Source: Cinclus cinclus
Lineage: Eukaryota > Chordata > Aves > Passeriformes > Cinclidae
Reading direction: 5' to 3'
DNA length: 64,000 nt
Assembly (NCBI RefSeq): GCF_963662255.1
Contig: NC_085047.1
Span: 92,635,619-92,699,618, forward strand
How positions within the stretch are numbered: position 1 is the stretch's first letter; the number at the start of each line of letters is the position of its first letter. Shown piece after piece: positions 1-10,578 of the stretch. A model generated the notes under the pieces. The model did not search any database and was not told where the DNA came from. It saw only the letters and a list, made by a program, of their open reading frames with translations. The translations under genes were made by a program, and so were the position numbers.

Positions 1-3000
1 GGGAGGTGATTTCCTTCTTAATCACTCTCCATAGCTCCTGGCTGAAGGCTTCCTCTTCTGCTCCAGGCTTCCCCAGCCCTGAAGGGGGTCTCCACCACCT
101 CCAGAAATGTTCCTGGCTGTGGTGGAGTCAGAGGATGCTCAAGCTCCATTATACTACAGACAGCAGTCAAGAGCCACAAAACCTGAAATGGGGTCTAAAA
201 TCTCAAAATTAACAAAACCAGAATTAATTCTTTATAATGCTTTTTAAACAACAGTACTTGGAAATGTGTTTCAACATTGACTTATTAATTTTTTGCTATC
301 TGACGTTAATAGTAGAAAGGTGACTGTTTTCAAGTTGTTCTCCAGACCCTGAGGACATATATTTTCTCGTTTCCTTAACATGGAGAGAGTACAAAAGCCC
401 AAACTTTAAGAAGAAATACACTATACTTCATTAAATCATGATTTATGACAACACCACCACTCCATAAGTTTAATGCTGTTCTTCCTCCATCTGTTTGGCT
501 GAGGCAAGGAAAAAATTCCAGGAAAGCTCTTTGAAGTCTTTAAGGGAAGAAACTCCTTTCCATCTGCCAGTCCTCCTCACAGTGGGGTCTTGAGCCTTAT
601 GCCTTGCCTCCACATCCACACAGACCCCTAAACAGCCCACACTACATGCCATAACCAGCAAGGTGAGAGGGAGGGTCAGAGTGAAGTGCTCCTCAAGGCA
701 CCTTTCCCTGGCTACCCTGGAGTCAGCCCTGCCTGCCTGTGCACAATCCTTTGCTCGCCCTTCTCATCATGGAAGCCAAAACATTTATTCTAAAAAAAAA
801 ATACACACAATTTTAAATGTAGGACATGACAAGTGCTTTATATAATCCTTTACAGACACCTACTGTCCAGTGTGTTTGTCTGAGGTTTATGAGGCTCTAG
901 TCCCACCCTTTTGTGGAAACATGTTTTCTCCTATTCCCAGAGTGTTCTTGCTGCCTGGCTAGGAGCTTGCTTGCTGGAACATTGCCACAGAACATCCAGT
1001 CATTTGCTTTCAGAGGCATGCCAAAGAGAAGGAACATGACCCTGTACCCTAAGGACTGAGTGCAGATACTTGGGATTTTCCTATGTTGCAAAGAAAGATC
1101 TGAGAGGTAAAATCAGCCTTGTCCCCACCTTTCCTTCTGAGCACATGCAATTATATTGAGATTGGGCACTTCTTCCATGAGATATGAGTTTGATTTCTCT
1201 CAGACAGAGAAAAGACTTCACCTAAATCTGCAATGTCCTAAGGAAATAGAAGAGCATTGTGGATACTGGACAGACACTGATGCTACATATTTCAGGGATC
1301 CTGGTCTGGCACATCAGGTAGGCAGCTTGTTCAGCTTGTAAAGACATTTGCTGGTTGCAATCTAAACTCTTCTTCCCTGGCCTTGGAGGGTGTTATCTGG
1401 AAGGGGATGTAGCTGGTAGCTGGTGAGTGTCCCGTTTGGTCCAGGCCTCACCGTGCCTGTTGCCAAGTGACACTTTGCAATGTGCATCCTGCAGCCTTCC
1501 CTCACCAGTTAGGTACAAGTCCAATGTGCTCCCCTCTTTGTCCTCAAAATGTAGCGTTATGGATTGCAGCCTTGTAGGTGCCAGGCAGAGATGAGCCTGT
1601 TCTGGGAAATTGGTCCAGCAAACCTGCAGAAAGTGTAACTGGACACTGCACAGCTGACATGAACTGATGTGGAAATGCTGTCAGCTCATCTAGTCAGAAA
1701 CCTGTTTGAGACTGTGCCATCTGCACACTCCACTGACTGCTCCCAGCCAGTGCCCACTGCTGCTCAGGGTTGGAGATAGGACTGCTGCTCCTGAAGCCTC
1801 AGAGCTGTTCTTTTCCCTTGGCAATGACTTCCTGCACAGTCCTGTGGTGTGGTCTGGGGCTGGCTAGGAATAAACAGGGTGATGTCAAGCTGAGGTGAGC
1901 TTACCAACCTGCAGGTTGTGTGGGTACCTGTTGCTCAAGAGATAGAGTCTCATGGTGGCTGCCCTGCCCATTCACTGATTTATTCCTGCTAGTTTTACAG
2001 GAAATATCCCTGCATATTTAACAGGGTCTTTATCTAGTGAGCCACAGAAAAGGCAAAATGCGGTCCTATAAGTAAAAAGATATGGCTGTAATGCTTACTT
2101 TTCTTGCTTACTTTTCTGCCCTTACACTCTTCTCCAAGACTGAATCAAGAATTTCCTCATGTGAATCCCCAGAGTATCTGCAAAGTAAGTTAAAGGAGGG
2201 TTGTCTTCCAGACCACTCTACTTGGAACAGAAAAATAAGTGGTCTGGCATCTTTTAGAGTAAAATGGAAGAATCCTGCAAACACTAATGTTTTCCTGGGG
2301 CTAGACAGCCTTCAAACAGGAATTGCAGTTACGAATTTCGACATCTTAAAATGCCTTTATGCTGTTTCAGGGGTCTAAATCCACCTGACTCTGTTGGGAT
2401 ATGTCTAGGACCCACTTGAGGAGAACTTCAAGGCACAGATATAGTGAATTCTTACCAGATTTTTTAGTATCACAAGAATGAAATTGAAATTGCTCACCCA
2501 GTGAAATGGCTTTAGTGATCCTCTTATGGTGTTGGGAAGATCCTCTGTAAGTTTTCTGGAACCATCCTTTCTGGATGAGTCCTGTGCACACGTCATATCC
2601 CTCAGAGGAGTGATATGAGATGGGATAGCTCTGGTGCAAGTGCAACAGGAGAGCTTTAAAAGTGTTAGAAAAGTACATTCAGAAGTGAGAACTTCCTTCA
2701 CTAAGAGGGTAAATCAGTCAGGATAATGAATCCTGTTACAATTAATTAATTAGTGCATTCATTGGGAAGGACTATGAAAAGTCTAGCTACTTATCCTAGA
2801 AGATAGGCTGGAGACAACACTAAATTTACATTTCAGTAAGGATAAAATATATCCCAGAGGATGTGATCAGGAAGACCAGTCTGTTCCACATTTGCAGGAA
2901 AGTGTAGCTCTGCTGCTGTCCCACTGTTCTCAGTGGGAGAGGAATTCTCCCCAAAGGAGGAATTCTCAAGAGGAAGCTCCTCTTGTGTTTGTCTCCAATA

Positions 3001-3200
3001 TTGCCCTACCACAGATTTTCATGGAGGAGACTGGAAATGCATCACACTTTTGCAAAGGTTCTAATCAGCAGTTTTGACGTGCTTCCCAAGGCAATGTGTA
3101 GCCACTGAATAAGTTGTGTTTATGGTTGGGATGGTTTTATTCTAGGAACTCAGGTTTAAAACTCCAAAGAAATCTTCCTGCATTGCTGATGCATTTCACT
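1..3200. other. unannotated single-copy DNA
   Basis: No repeat family, RNA gene or protein-like frame was recognised. The longest open frame is about 100 codons (2082-2378 + and 2367-2678 -) and does not resemble a known protein. One weak splice pair is present: a pyrimidine-rich acceptor ending at 2138 and a GTAAGT donor at 2185, enclosing 46 bases that are open in the 2082 frame. It is not strong enough to call an exon. Confidence 0.6.
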
Positions 3201-3392
3201 TCGTTTGGTTTTCTGGAATTTTGTTTTGTTTTGTTTTTGGGTTTTTTGGGTTTTTGTTTGTCATGGAGAATGGCATCTCAAACCGCACAGCCCAACAGCT
3301 GGAAAATTCACCCACCTCCCAGTCTTAAAATCCACGCTTGCCTTGGGACCACATCTTATGAAAAAGTTGTCCTGGGAAAGATGTCTCCTTCC

Positions 3393-3418
3393 CCTCCTCC
3401 TCCTCCTCCTCCTCCTCC
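3393..3418. repeat. (CTC)n microsatellite
   Basis: A perfect trinucleotide run of about eight to nine units lies directly before a CpG-rich segment. It is one strand of a polypyrimidine/polypurine tract, a class of sequence often found near promoters and enhancers. Confidence 0.95.
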
Positions 3419-3441
3419 CTGCAGCAGGACCCATTGTCTGC

Positions 3442-3668
3442 CGGCGGCAAGGCATAAAGGAGTTAACGAAGGAGCCGGCAAGGAGGTATGACGGGGTGAT
3501 GTCAGAATATTTCCAGGGAAAGAATGTGCTGGGGGGCGCTGGCCGGGCTGGGGCTGGCCCCCGGCCCCACCCCGACATTCTTCTTGTCCGGTTCCCACAG
3601 GCGGAGAGTGGCACGGGGGGTCAGAGTGGACGAGCACAAAGAGAGACCCCCTGCTGCCGGGGCCATCG
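3442..3668. promoter_or_regulatory. local CpG cluster (small CpG-island-like patch)
   Basis: By eye there are about 15 CpG dinucleotides in roughly 230 bases, while the flanking kilobases are CpG-poor. CpGs persist mainly where DNA is unmethylated in the germline, such as promoters and some enhancers, so this patch may be an alternative or tissue-specific promoter, or a CpG-rich enhancer. No canonical TATA box sits at a convincing distance; GGCATAAAGG near 3450 is only weakly TATA-like. At about 230 bp it is shorter than usual CpG-island definitions. Confidence 0.45.
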
Positions 3669-3720
3669 TGCTGGGCTGTCACTGCTACTAATTCATGACT
3701 TCACCTTTAATCTCACTGAT

Positions 3721-3730
3721 CCATTATAGG
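3721..3730. promoter_or_regulatory. perfect CArG box (SRF-type site)
   Basis: The sequence CCATTATAGG matches the SRF consensus CC(A/T)6GG at every position. In animals, SRF binding to CArG boxes drives muscle and immediate-early genes. A CAGCTG E-box lies 20 bases downstream (3751-3756), and the E-box/MEF2 pair lies about 160 bases downstream. A single perfect CArG match is not rare in 64 kb; the clustering is what gives it weight. Confidence 0.4.
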
Positions 3731-3787
3731 TTAAAAAGAGACCCATTTTACAGCTGACAAGATTGAAGGGAGCTCAACCCAGGAACT

Positions 3788-3838
3788 GGGCGGGGGGGGG
3801 AGGGGGGTGGGCATGGGGTTGGGGGGGAAAAAAAAAAA
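3788..3838 (+). repeat. G-quadruplex-prone G tract followed by A11
   Basis: Positions 3788-3827 hold runs of 3, 9, 6, 3, 4 and 7 guanines separated by loops of one to three bases. This meets the usual G-quadruplex pattern (four or more G3+ runs with short loops) several times over. An 11-base A run follows at 3828-3838, then purine-rich sequence to about 3853. Such tracts are common in regulatory DNA, and they also cause polymerase slippage, so the exact run lengths may be uncertain. Confidence 0.85.
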
Positions 3839-3885
3839 GAGGGGGAGAGAGAAATAACCCCCGCTAAAGTTTATATAATTGGGAC

Positions 3886-3901
3886 CATCTGCTAAAAATA
3901 G
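3886..3901. promoter_or_regulatory. E-box abutting a perfect MEF2 site
   Basis: CATCTG (an E-box of the CANNTG class) at 3886-3891 is followed without a gap by CTAAAAATAG at 3892-3901, a perfect match to the MEF2 consensus CTA(A/T)4TAG. MEF2 and bHLH factors (MyoD family in muscle, neurogenic bHLH in brain) co-bind such composite modules. A second MEF2-like core (CTATTTTAAG, one mismatch) is about 45 bases downstream, and a CAGCTG E-box is at 3966-3971. The immediate neighbourhood is TATA-like (TATATAA, 3873-3879). Confidence 0.5.
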
Positions 3902-4019
3902 ATTTTTGTGGGGCTTGTTTGTCCTTTCCCTTCTCTACGACAATATCTATTTTAAGAGGTAACTGCAGCTGAATCGGAATTTTAGTGCACAGGGTCAGAG
4001 CAAAAAGGAATGGGGAGGA

Positions 4020-6960
4020 GAGGGAAGAGCAGGGGGAAAAAGAGTAAGATTTTAGGGCCAGGGCTGCACAGTGGAAAGGATGGGAAGCATTCAGATAGCT
4101 TAGTGCTTCTTCAGAGCACGTTTGGTGAGGTCATCATGAGGAAATGACCAAGAAATTTATGAAATGCTGATGTCAAAGGTAAGCTGATCAAATCAACATT
4201 GATTCAGAAGAGTAATAGCTATATGTGTGTGGCACTTACAGAATGTTAATAATGACACAAATGATGAATTTTCAGAAATCAACAGTCATGTGAGATGTAG
4301 ATGAAGTTTCCAGAAGTAATTCCACTGCTTTCATTAGTAGCATAATCACATTCAATTTGTCCTTTAAGGAAGACTTTCATGCTGCTACTTCAAGGAACTA
4401 AAGTGCATATTTTCAGTGAACTTCAGAAAGTTAGCAAATTGAAAGAGGAAAGTGTAGTCTCTGAAACAAAAAGCAGTGAAGGAATGATAATTTGCCATAC
4501 ACTTGCGAAAAGAATTGTTTTTTCACATATAGCAAAGCATTCAACGTTCTTGCATTTCCTGGTCTTGTTCTGCATCAGTGAGGATGTCGTAGGTACCTGT
4601 GTATAATGCTAGTTCAGGGGGTTAGGGTATTGATCCTTTTTGCTTCCTCTAACTGATGCTCTTTAGCAAACATCTTTTAATTCCCAAAGCAGTTTTACCA
4701 AGTCCACCAAACTAGTCTATCACTCCTACTGTCCTGATAGCATTAGAGAGCATTGAAGCTCAAGAAGGAGATTGTTTGCTGGATTCTCCCCATCTTTTGC
4801 CCTTGAACTGCTGGAGCTGCATCTCATAGGATTTTGCAATGTAAGTATGTAGTTTTATACTGCCAGAAGTGCAGAGCTTTTGCATCTGCTACAACACCTT
4901 GTTCCTTCCTTTTTCCCCACCCAGAAGAGGAGCTCTGGGAGTTATTGGCATCGTGGTTGCCCCACTGCCTTGAGGTGAGGGTGGAGAGTGGGGAAATTTA
5001 TCATGAGGATGCCAAAAAATTTGAAAAGATTGTTGGGTTTCTGGGATTCAAGTCTGTGGAGGAGATCAGCTGCTGGTGTCTGTTGTGGGAAGGTATAAGA
5101 GAGAATGGAGACCTTTTGCATGAGCCATTGTCAGTTAAAGTCAGTGATGAAAGTCCTATTGAAAGGAGCCTCTGGATCAAATCAAAACCTGTTTTCCTAA
5201 GAGTGACATTGCCTGCAAATGGAGGCAGATCGAGATCTGTAACTGGCCAGTGCTTTGGACATATTCTGCTTACTTTAGTCACACGAAATGACGTATTGAT
5301 GCAAGTTTCCAGGATCCAAACAGGCAGCCCTTTCATAGGCAAAAGCCCTAATGAAGTCACTGGCACGAAGCCTCACTGGCCTAAGGCCTGCAGGCTATTT
5401 CCCTAGTCAATACACTGGACCTAATCTTATACCCCTTGAGCATCAAACTCCATGTGTATTTTCTGCAAGTAGCTGTTCTCTTTCTGCAAAAGTGCAAGAT
5501 TTGTGTGCCGTAGATTTGCGGTGTCAGCGAGCAGCTGCTTCTCCTTCAGCATGAGTTGTTCTGCACACAGACTTCATTGGCTGCTGGTCGGACAAAACCA
5601 CGCTGCAAAAATGAGGCGAGGAACAGCGAGGACCTAGGCTGCCAAATACAAACCTCCTGTCTTAGTTTGTGTCTGGAAACAAAACAGAACAAAAGTTTTA
5701 AGGCAAAAGAAATTTTTTTACCTGGTAATCTGACTTTACAAATGTAGCGGAAAATGTAGATTCCTCTGGTTAAGTTGAATGCAATCAGTGGATCTGATTA
5801 ACACGAGTTAAGAGCTACCTTGCAAAATGGATTTCATTAGCTCTTTGTAAACTTAGTCCTTCTGGTTTCTTATCGGTCAGCTGGAATTATTTTTCCCATT
5901 CCTAAGAGTGTAAGAAATATAGATTGGAATGGAAGCTTCATATATTACCTTGGTTACAAAGTGTCACAAAGCACTATTTTAAAATGATAAAAATTATAAG
6001 GATGTTTCTGTAAGGATGCAAGTTTTAGGCAAGGAACTTGTATTTGTTCATTCTTTCTGGAATTTTTGATTAAAGTGTTTCCCATGAGCAAATGTTATAA
6101 TGCAATGCCCAATAAAGGTAAAAAGCATCTTTTAGAACTGAAAAATTACTATCTCCTCCACACTTCTCAGAAAATTATAGAATGAATAAAATCCTTCTCA
6201 GATATATTTTTTCCTGTAAGTTTTGTACATCTTCTGCCACGCACCTGTAAGCAGGTGCCCAGAAGGAGCCAAGAAAGCACCTTCTGTGTGCATTGGATGG
6301 ATTAGGGCTGAACTGCTGAACTGGATGGCAACAACTTGGCCTGGAAGTAAAAGAGGAGGGAATGAAGGTGATCCAGATTACCAGTTAATTGTGTGTCCTC
6401 CCTGTTACCATATCCCTGTCACTTGGTAGGATAAGTGCTTGCAGTTAATGCAAAACAACCCCAAAAGGCTCTGCCTCTAGCTGTGCTAGATCAGATCTAA
6501 GCCCACAGGCAGGCTCTCAGCTCAAATATATCTGAAAATGTGGGCCTTAAATATTTATCTTTCTCTGGGACTGACTTCCTTTGACAACCTGCATCCATGT
6601 TGTCATCATGTTTGGTGTGCTATAAATACATCCGTGATCTCTGATGCCAATCAACTAATACCAGGTCCTTATCACAACAATCACTCACGGTGTGCTCAAG
6701 GAGTTATCTTTCTATCTCCTTTTTAAAGATGGAACTAATCCATTGTAAGCCCCGTAACGAGGAGCCACTCACAGGGTGAAATTATAAGTGCAGTTTTTAA
6801 ATGGTGTTGTATTTGTCTCACGATGCTTGCCATTAAAGACACAGGTATGAAAAGATGCTCTCTGTTTTTATGCAGCACTGCTGTGGAGATAGAGTACGAT
6901 TTTCCTTGTAGTTGTCAAAGGAGTTGTGCATGGTTGAATTAGAATGTATTATTATCCTAA
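4020..6960. other. unannotated DNA with a chance-level long open frame
   Basis: It contains the longest open frame of the window (4834-5406, plus strand, 190 codons). Its translation starts in a cysteine/lysine-rich stretch and shows no recognisable domain, repeat, signal peptide or membrane segment. With this base composition, about one frame of this length is expected by chance in 64 kb, so it is not called as a gene. No repeats were recognised. Confidence 0.6.
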
Positions 6961-6977
6961 GGCTTTTTCTTTTTTAG

Positions 6978-7050
6978 AGTAAAGTCAAGCACCCTACCGA
7001 AGACATGGGACATTCATACACCCAAATCTGTATCAGCGTCCTGCTTGCCA
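6978..7050 (+). other. candidate exon (73 nt), signal-peptide-like reading
   Basis: A strong acceptor, a pyrimidine run ending in tttttag at 6977, is followed by 73 bases and a GTAAGA donor at 7051. The first frame is open throughout. It contains an ATG at 7005 in good Kozak context (gacATGg), after which the residues MGHSYTQICISVLLA are hydrophobic enough to suggest the start of a signal peptide. Without splicing this frame meets a stop within about 10 codons past the donor. I do not recognise the protein. Acceptor/donor pairs of this quality do occur by chance in 64 kb. Confidence 0.2.
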
Positions 7051-7347
7051 GTAAGAGCTTTTGCAGAAACATCTGATTGCAGAGTCAGAATTCAACAAAG
7101 CAAAAAGAAACAGGCTGAAGAGCAACTACCTAAATACATGCACCAACACAGAGAGTGGGAAGCGGAACTGAGAGAACAATAAATGAAGAAACAATGAAAA
7201 GGTCAAGCACTTATTCAGAATTTGTAAGTACAAATGTTGCGGTTCAAATAGTGCAGGTGAAAAATGAAATTCCGTCTCTTCACAAATATTTTTTTTTCTC
7301 CATATTTCTTTTTGCCAGCTCTTGAATACCACTGAGGGAAATTTTGC

Positions 7348-7441
7348 TCATATATAGTGAAAAAACAATAAACTATATAGTGAAAAAATATATAGTTTTA
7401 TAAATATATATATAAAACTATAAACTTATACAGTGAAAAAA
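7348..7441. repeat. AT-rich repeat cluster with a perfect 12-bp inverted repeat
   Basis: Three copies of a unit close to tatATAGTGAAAAAA occur (about 7350-7365, 7374-7388 and 7427-7441). Between the second and third, TATAGTTTTATA at 7391-7402 is perfectly inverted at 7411-7422 across an 8-base spacer, giving a 12-bp stem. The whole cluster is low-complexity AT DNA; it is probably an unstable AT-rich microsatellite rather than a functional element. Confidence 0.7.
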
Positions 7442-8597
7442 CCCAAATAGGAGATGCAAATAGTACATGAGGCCATCAAGATGGGACGAAGCCCCATTTT
7501 TTGTGACTGCCTTCAGGAGAATGCACTGAATTAAAAGAGAGACACATTTTGTGAAAATGTTGTTGGAACATGTGATGCAGAAACATGATCTTCCATACTT
7601 CCTTTCCACATAGTGCTGGTTCTCTCAGAAATGGGGGGATGGCAAAACCCTTACTTGCTGTGCAAGTGAGCTGGGGCGATACACGTGTGGTGATCATGAT
7701 TCTCCGAGCTCCAGAGTTTTCAGAGCATCTGTAGCAGAGTGTTCCCTGACAGTGGGGGGCTCACAGATGGCTCGTGTGTCCACACACATACTGAGGCTGG
7801 GTGGGGGCAGAGGGCAGATGTGCCCACATATAGGTGAAGAGTTGTTGAGGAAAATAGAAGAAATAAATTGTGATCTCAGGGGTTGTGAAGTCTAATACTA
7901 CTTGAGCTACTTTCACAGCCATCAGACCAAGCTCTCTTGAAAAGGATAAAAGAGAGCCAAAAATGCACATTGAAATATGTGCTACCTTCAGGGATTCCTT
8001 TCAGCAGTGGTGTACCCCATCACTCCTTACTCAGGAAAATTTGTGTCCTTTTCTCAAATATTCTTCAGTGCTGTTTACATTCCTGATTTTCTCCATCCCC
8101 TTCCTGCAGTGCATATATATGTTCCTCTGCCCTCTGGTGTTTTTCCTTAGGTACATATTTCCTTGGCATGTGATCCTTTCCTCTTCTGGACTTCCTGCCT
8201 CATCACCATCTCCCACTGGCTGTTCTGGCCCCACTGTTTTTGTTTATTTTATAGTGCTTGTACAGTTCTTTCTTCATGTTCTAGAAAAAGCAAAGCAGAG
8301 GTGCAGTGTCAGACAACCCTTGATGAAAAAGGAAGGGATGGATCTGACAGCTCCATGAACCTGAAAGTCACTCACACTTGGAACCCTCTTAGCTCTTGCT
8401 GGGACTGGTTGCAGTAGGGCTATAGCACTGTTGACTGGGCTATAGAAACTGGTTTACACAGAACTGACAAGACAGCAAATGGAGTACCGCAGCTTTGAGA
8501 AATTAGTGTGATTACACAGTAGCCTAATTTCTATTTCAATATAATCCTGAACTGCTCCTGCATTCCTCTGACAACATGCAGGGGTAAAAATAATGTT

Positions 8598-8624
8598 TTG
8601 TTTTTTTTTTTAAAAAAAAAACAA
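8598..8624. repeat. T11/A10 perfect palindrome
   Basis: TTG plus a T run is followed directly by an A run plus CAA, giving a perfect inverted repeat of 13 bases per arm with almost no loop. Such T/A palindromes are fragile, and their length may be misassembled. Confidence 0.75.
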
Positions 8625-9484
8625 GTGAAAGCAAACAAACTTTCAAATTAATCCCCATACTAACTGCATTGCAACTAATACAGTTACATCAGGGCTTCCT
8701 TTGGGAAAATATTTGCTTTTGCCTGACAGCCAAATAGGTATTTAAACATCACCTGATAACCAAAGACCAAATACAAGCACCAGGCTGACATGTCATCCAT
8801 TTCCCACCCCCTCCAGATTGTTTCTGTCTGTCTCGTGCTCTTCAAATGGCAATGTAAAGCCCATATGCTATGGTGTCAGGGAAAAATTCCCAACACGGCA
8901 TCTGGCTGCATGGCAGATCCCAGGGCAGTTGGTGTGTCAGCTTCGGAGCTGCCTCTGCTTTTGTCATGTACCAAGGATTGGTGATGGGACTGCCCTGTCA
9001 CCCCAAAAACCACTTCGGATTCTAAGGAATCACTAGGTTTGTGTTTGTCAATAAGCTTCAGCTTAAATCTCTCATGAGATCTCTATGCAGGCCTCCTTTT
9101 ATGGGAAAATAATGAAAATTTCTTAATGCCAATGTCAGTGTGTTCAGCAGAAATATGTGGGTTTAGTTTAAAGTGGACCATGGCCTGGTACATACAGCTC
9201 ACTGTGTACTAGGATTTCTTTCTCAGAAAATTCCTGAATGCTCTTTGAAAAGGTCTTTTTTTCCCCCCCCTTTGCTCATGAGTGTAGAAGCCACTTCTCG
9301 ATGAATAGGATCCATAATGCCCAGAGATATTTCAGATCAAGCATATGGTCCATTGAATATGCATGGAAGAGGGGCGGGAGGGAATTGGTGTGCATCACTG
9401 GGGAAAGTGTGTCTGAAAGTTAAGCAGTGCAGAGGTTGGGGGCAGCCTTTCTTCCCATTTGGGGAACCATCACTTTCCTCTGAT

Positions 9485-9505
9485 TTACTAGTTACTAGTT
9501 ACTAG
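9485..9505. repeat. 7-bp tandem repeat (TTACTAG)x3
   Basis: Three perfect copies of TTACTAG are followed by the related CTAGC. This is a short minisatellite-like tandem with no flanking open frame. Confidence 0.9.
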
Positions 9506-9879
9506 CTAGCAATTTGTGGTCAAAAGAATAGCTGGGGGGTGTTGAGCACTCAAAGATTTGGTCATGGCTTATGTTAGACAGAAAAACACCATTTCACTTG
9601 TGGTTTCCTGCAAAATGCTTACTTTTACAACCAAAACACTGAACAATAAAATCTCAAGTTATTCAGAAGTACATAAAGGTAAGAAACTTATTTAACTGAC
9701 AAATGACCAATTCTTTGCTAGAAGAGAGTCTCAAATGACTCTTCTTCACATTTAAATTACAAGAGTGCTTGGAGATTACACATTCTGGTAAGTTTTCCTT
9801 ACCAGTGGAGAGAGAGAAAAGGAGACAGGACTGAATAGGAGCGATTGGGCATGAAGTAGTAACTATGAGGTCCTGGAGG

Positions 9880-9966
9880 CAGGAGAACAAGAGAGGGAAA
9901 GAAAAAAAAAGAAAAGACAAGAGAACCCAGGAGAAAGGCAAGGGGGAGGAGGAGTGGAGGAAAAGA
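9880..9966 (+). repeat. polypurine tract
   Basis: About 85 bases are almost entirely A and G, including a run of nine adenines. Polypurine/polypyrimidine tracts can form triplex DNA. This one shows no retroviral context (no LTR follows it), so it is treated as simple-sequence DNA. Confidence 0.7.
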
Positions 9967-10550
9967 TATGTAACAGTTATTTAAGAGATGCCAGGGAAAA
10001 CTGGGATATTTTTGTGTTTGAGAAGAAAGACAATTCTGAGATACAGAAATTGAGCCAGGAACTATGAAGATTTACTGAAAGACCCTGGGTAAAATGTTGC
10101 ATATCTAAGATCTGAATCAGTTTTGGGAGGGGTGGGGGGGCTGGATTTTTTTGTATCATTGCCACAGCATATTTTTTTCACGTGTCAAATTATGAATTAA
10201 TCTCTAAATCACCAATGTTATGATTAATTTACTTCATGGGTCAAAATAATGTATTACACTCTATTTATTTCTTATGGCTGCTGAAAGTCCTAGAGAAATG
10301 AAGAATTAAAAGACTTTTTAAAATAACCTTCTCCCTCATATACAGGATGTGGCAGTTTTGTGCACCATTGTCAATACTTCTACCATAGGAAACACTTATT
10401 TTCTAATCTTGCTAGTAAGAGTGGATATGGGAGAGAAGAAAGATGCTTCATGACTGCATGTAATAGCCCTGAATAAATTGCACAAAATTGACCTCTTGCA
10501 CATCTGAATTGAGTCCTGCAGATGTACCATTTTGTGGAGGGCAGTGTGCC

Positions 10551-10578
10551 TGTGTGTGTGTGTGTGTGTGTGTGTGTG
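10551..10578. repeat. (TG)14 microsatellite
   Basis: A perfect dinucleotide run, probably length-polymorphic between individuals. Confidence 0.97.

Larger units (their letters stand above)
3205..3729 (+). other. 174-codon open frame in the GC-rich block, probably not coding
   Basis: This frame runs through the locally GC-rich block, where fewer stop codons are expected. Its translation holds a low-complexity leucine run that comes directly from the (CTC)n microsatellite, and glycine/arginine/proline-rich sequence from the CpG cluster. Overlapping open frames exist on the minus strand (3261-3614 and 3356-3682), as expected for GC-rich DNA. I recognise no domain. A pyrimidine-rich splice acceptor (cttcttgtccggttcccacag) ends at 3600 and a weak GTATGA donor lies at 3486, so a transcript through here is possible. 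The enhancer/promoter reading of the block is preferred. Confidence 0.15.
3270..4010. promoter_or_regulatory. composite candidate enhancer or alternative promoter
   Basis: This block combines CAGCTG E-boxes (3296-3301, 3751-3756, 3966-3971), the CpG cluster, the CArG box, the G-rich tract and the E-box/MEF2 pair in about 740 bases. No repeat family was recognised in it. Together these elements resemble a muscle-type (cardiac, skeletal or smooth) control region, although neuronal use of MEF2 plus bHLH is equally possible. The target gene is not identifiable because no exon is recognisable. Confidence reflects the sequence clustering only; nothing here shows activity. Confidence 0.4.

Noticed and set aside
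4834..5406. 190-codon open frame, the longest in the window
   Set aside because: About one frame of this length is expected by chance in six frames of 64 kb at this composition, and the translation has no recognisable domain or low-complexity protein signature.
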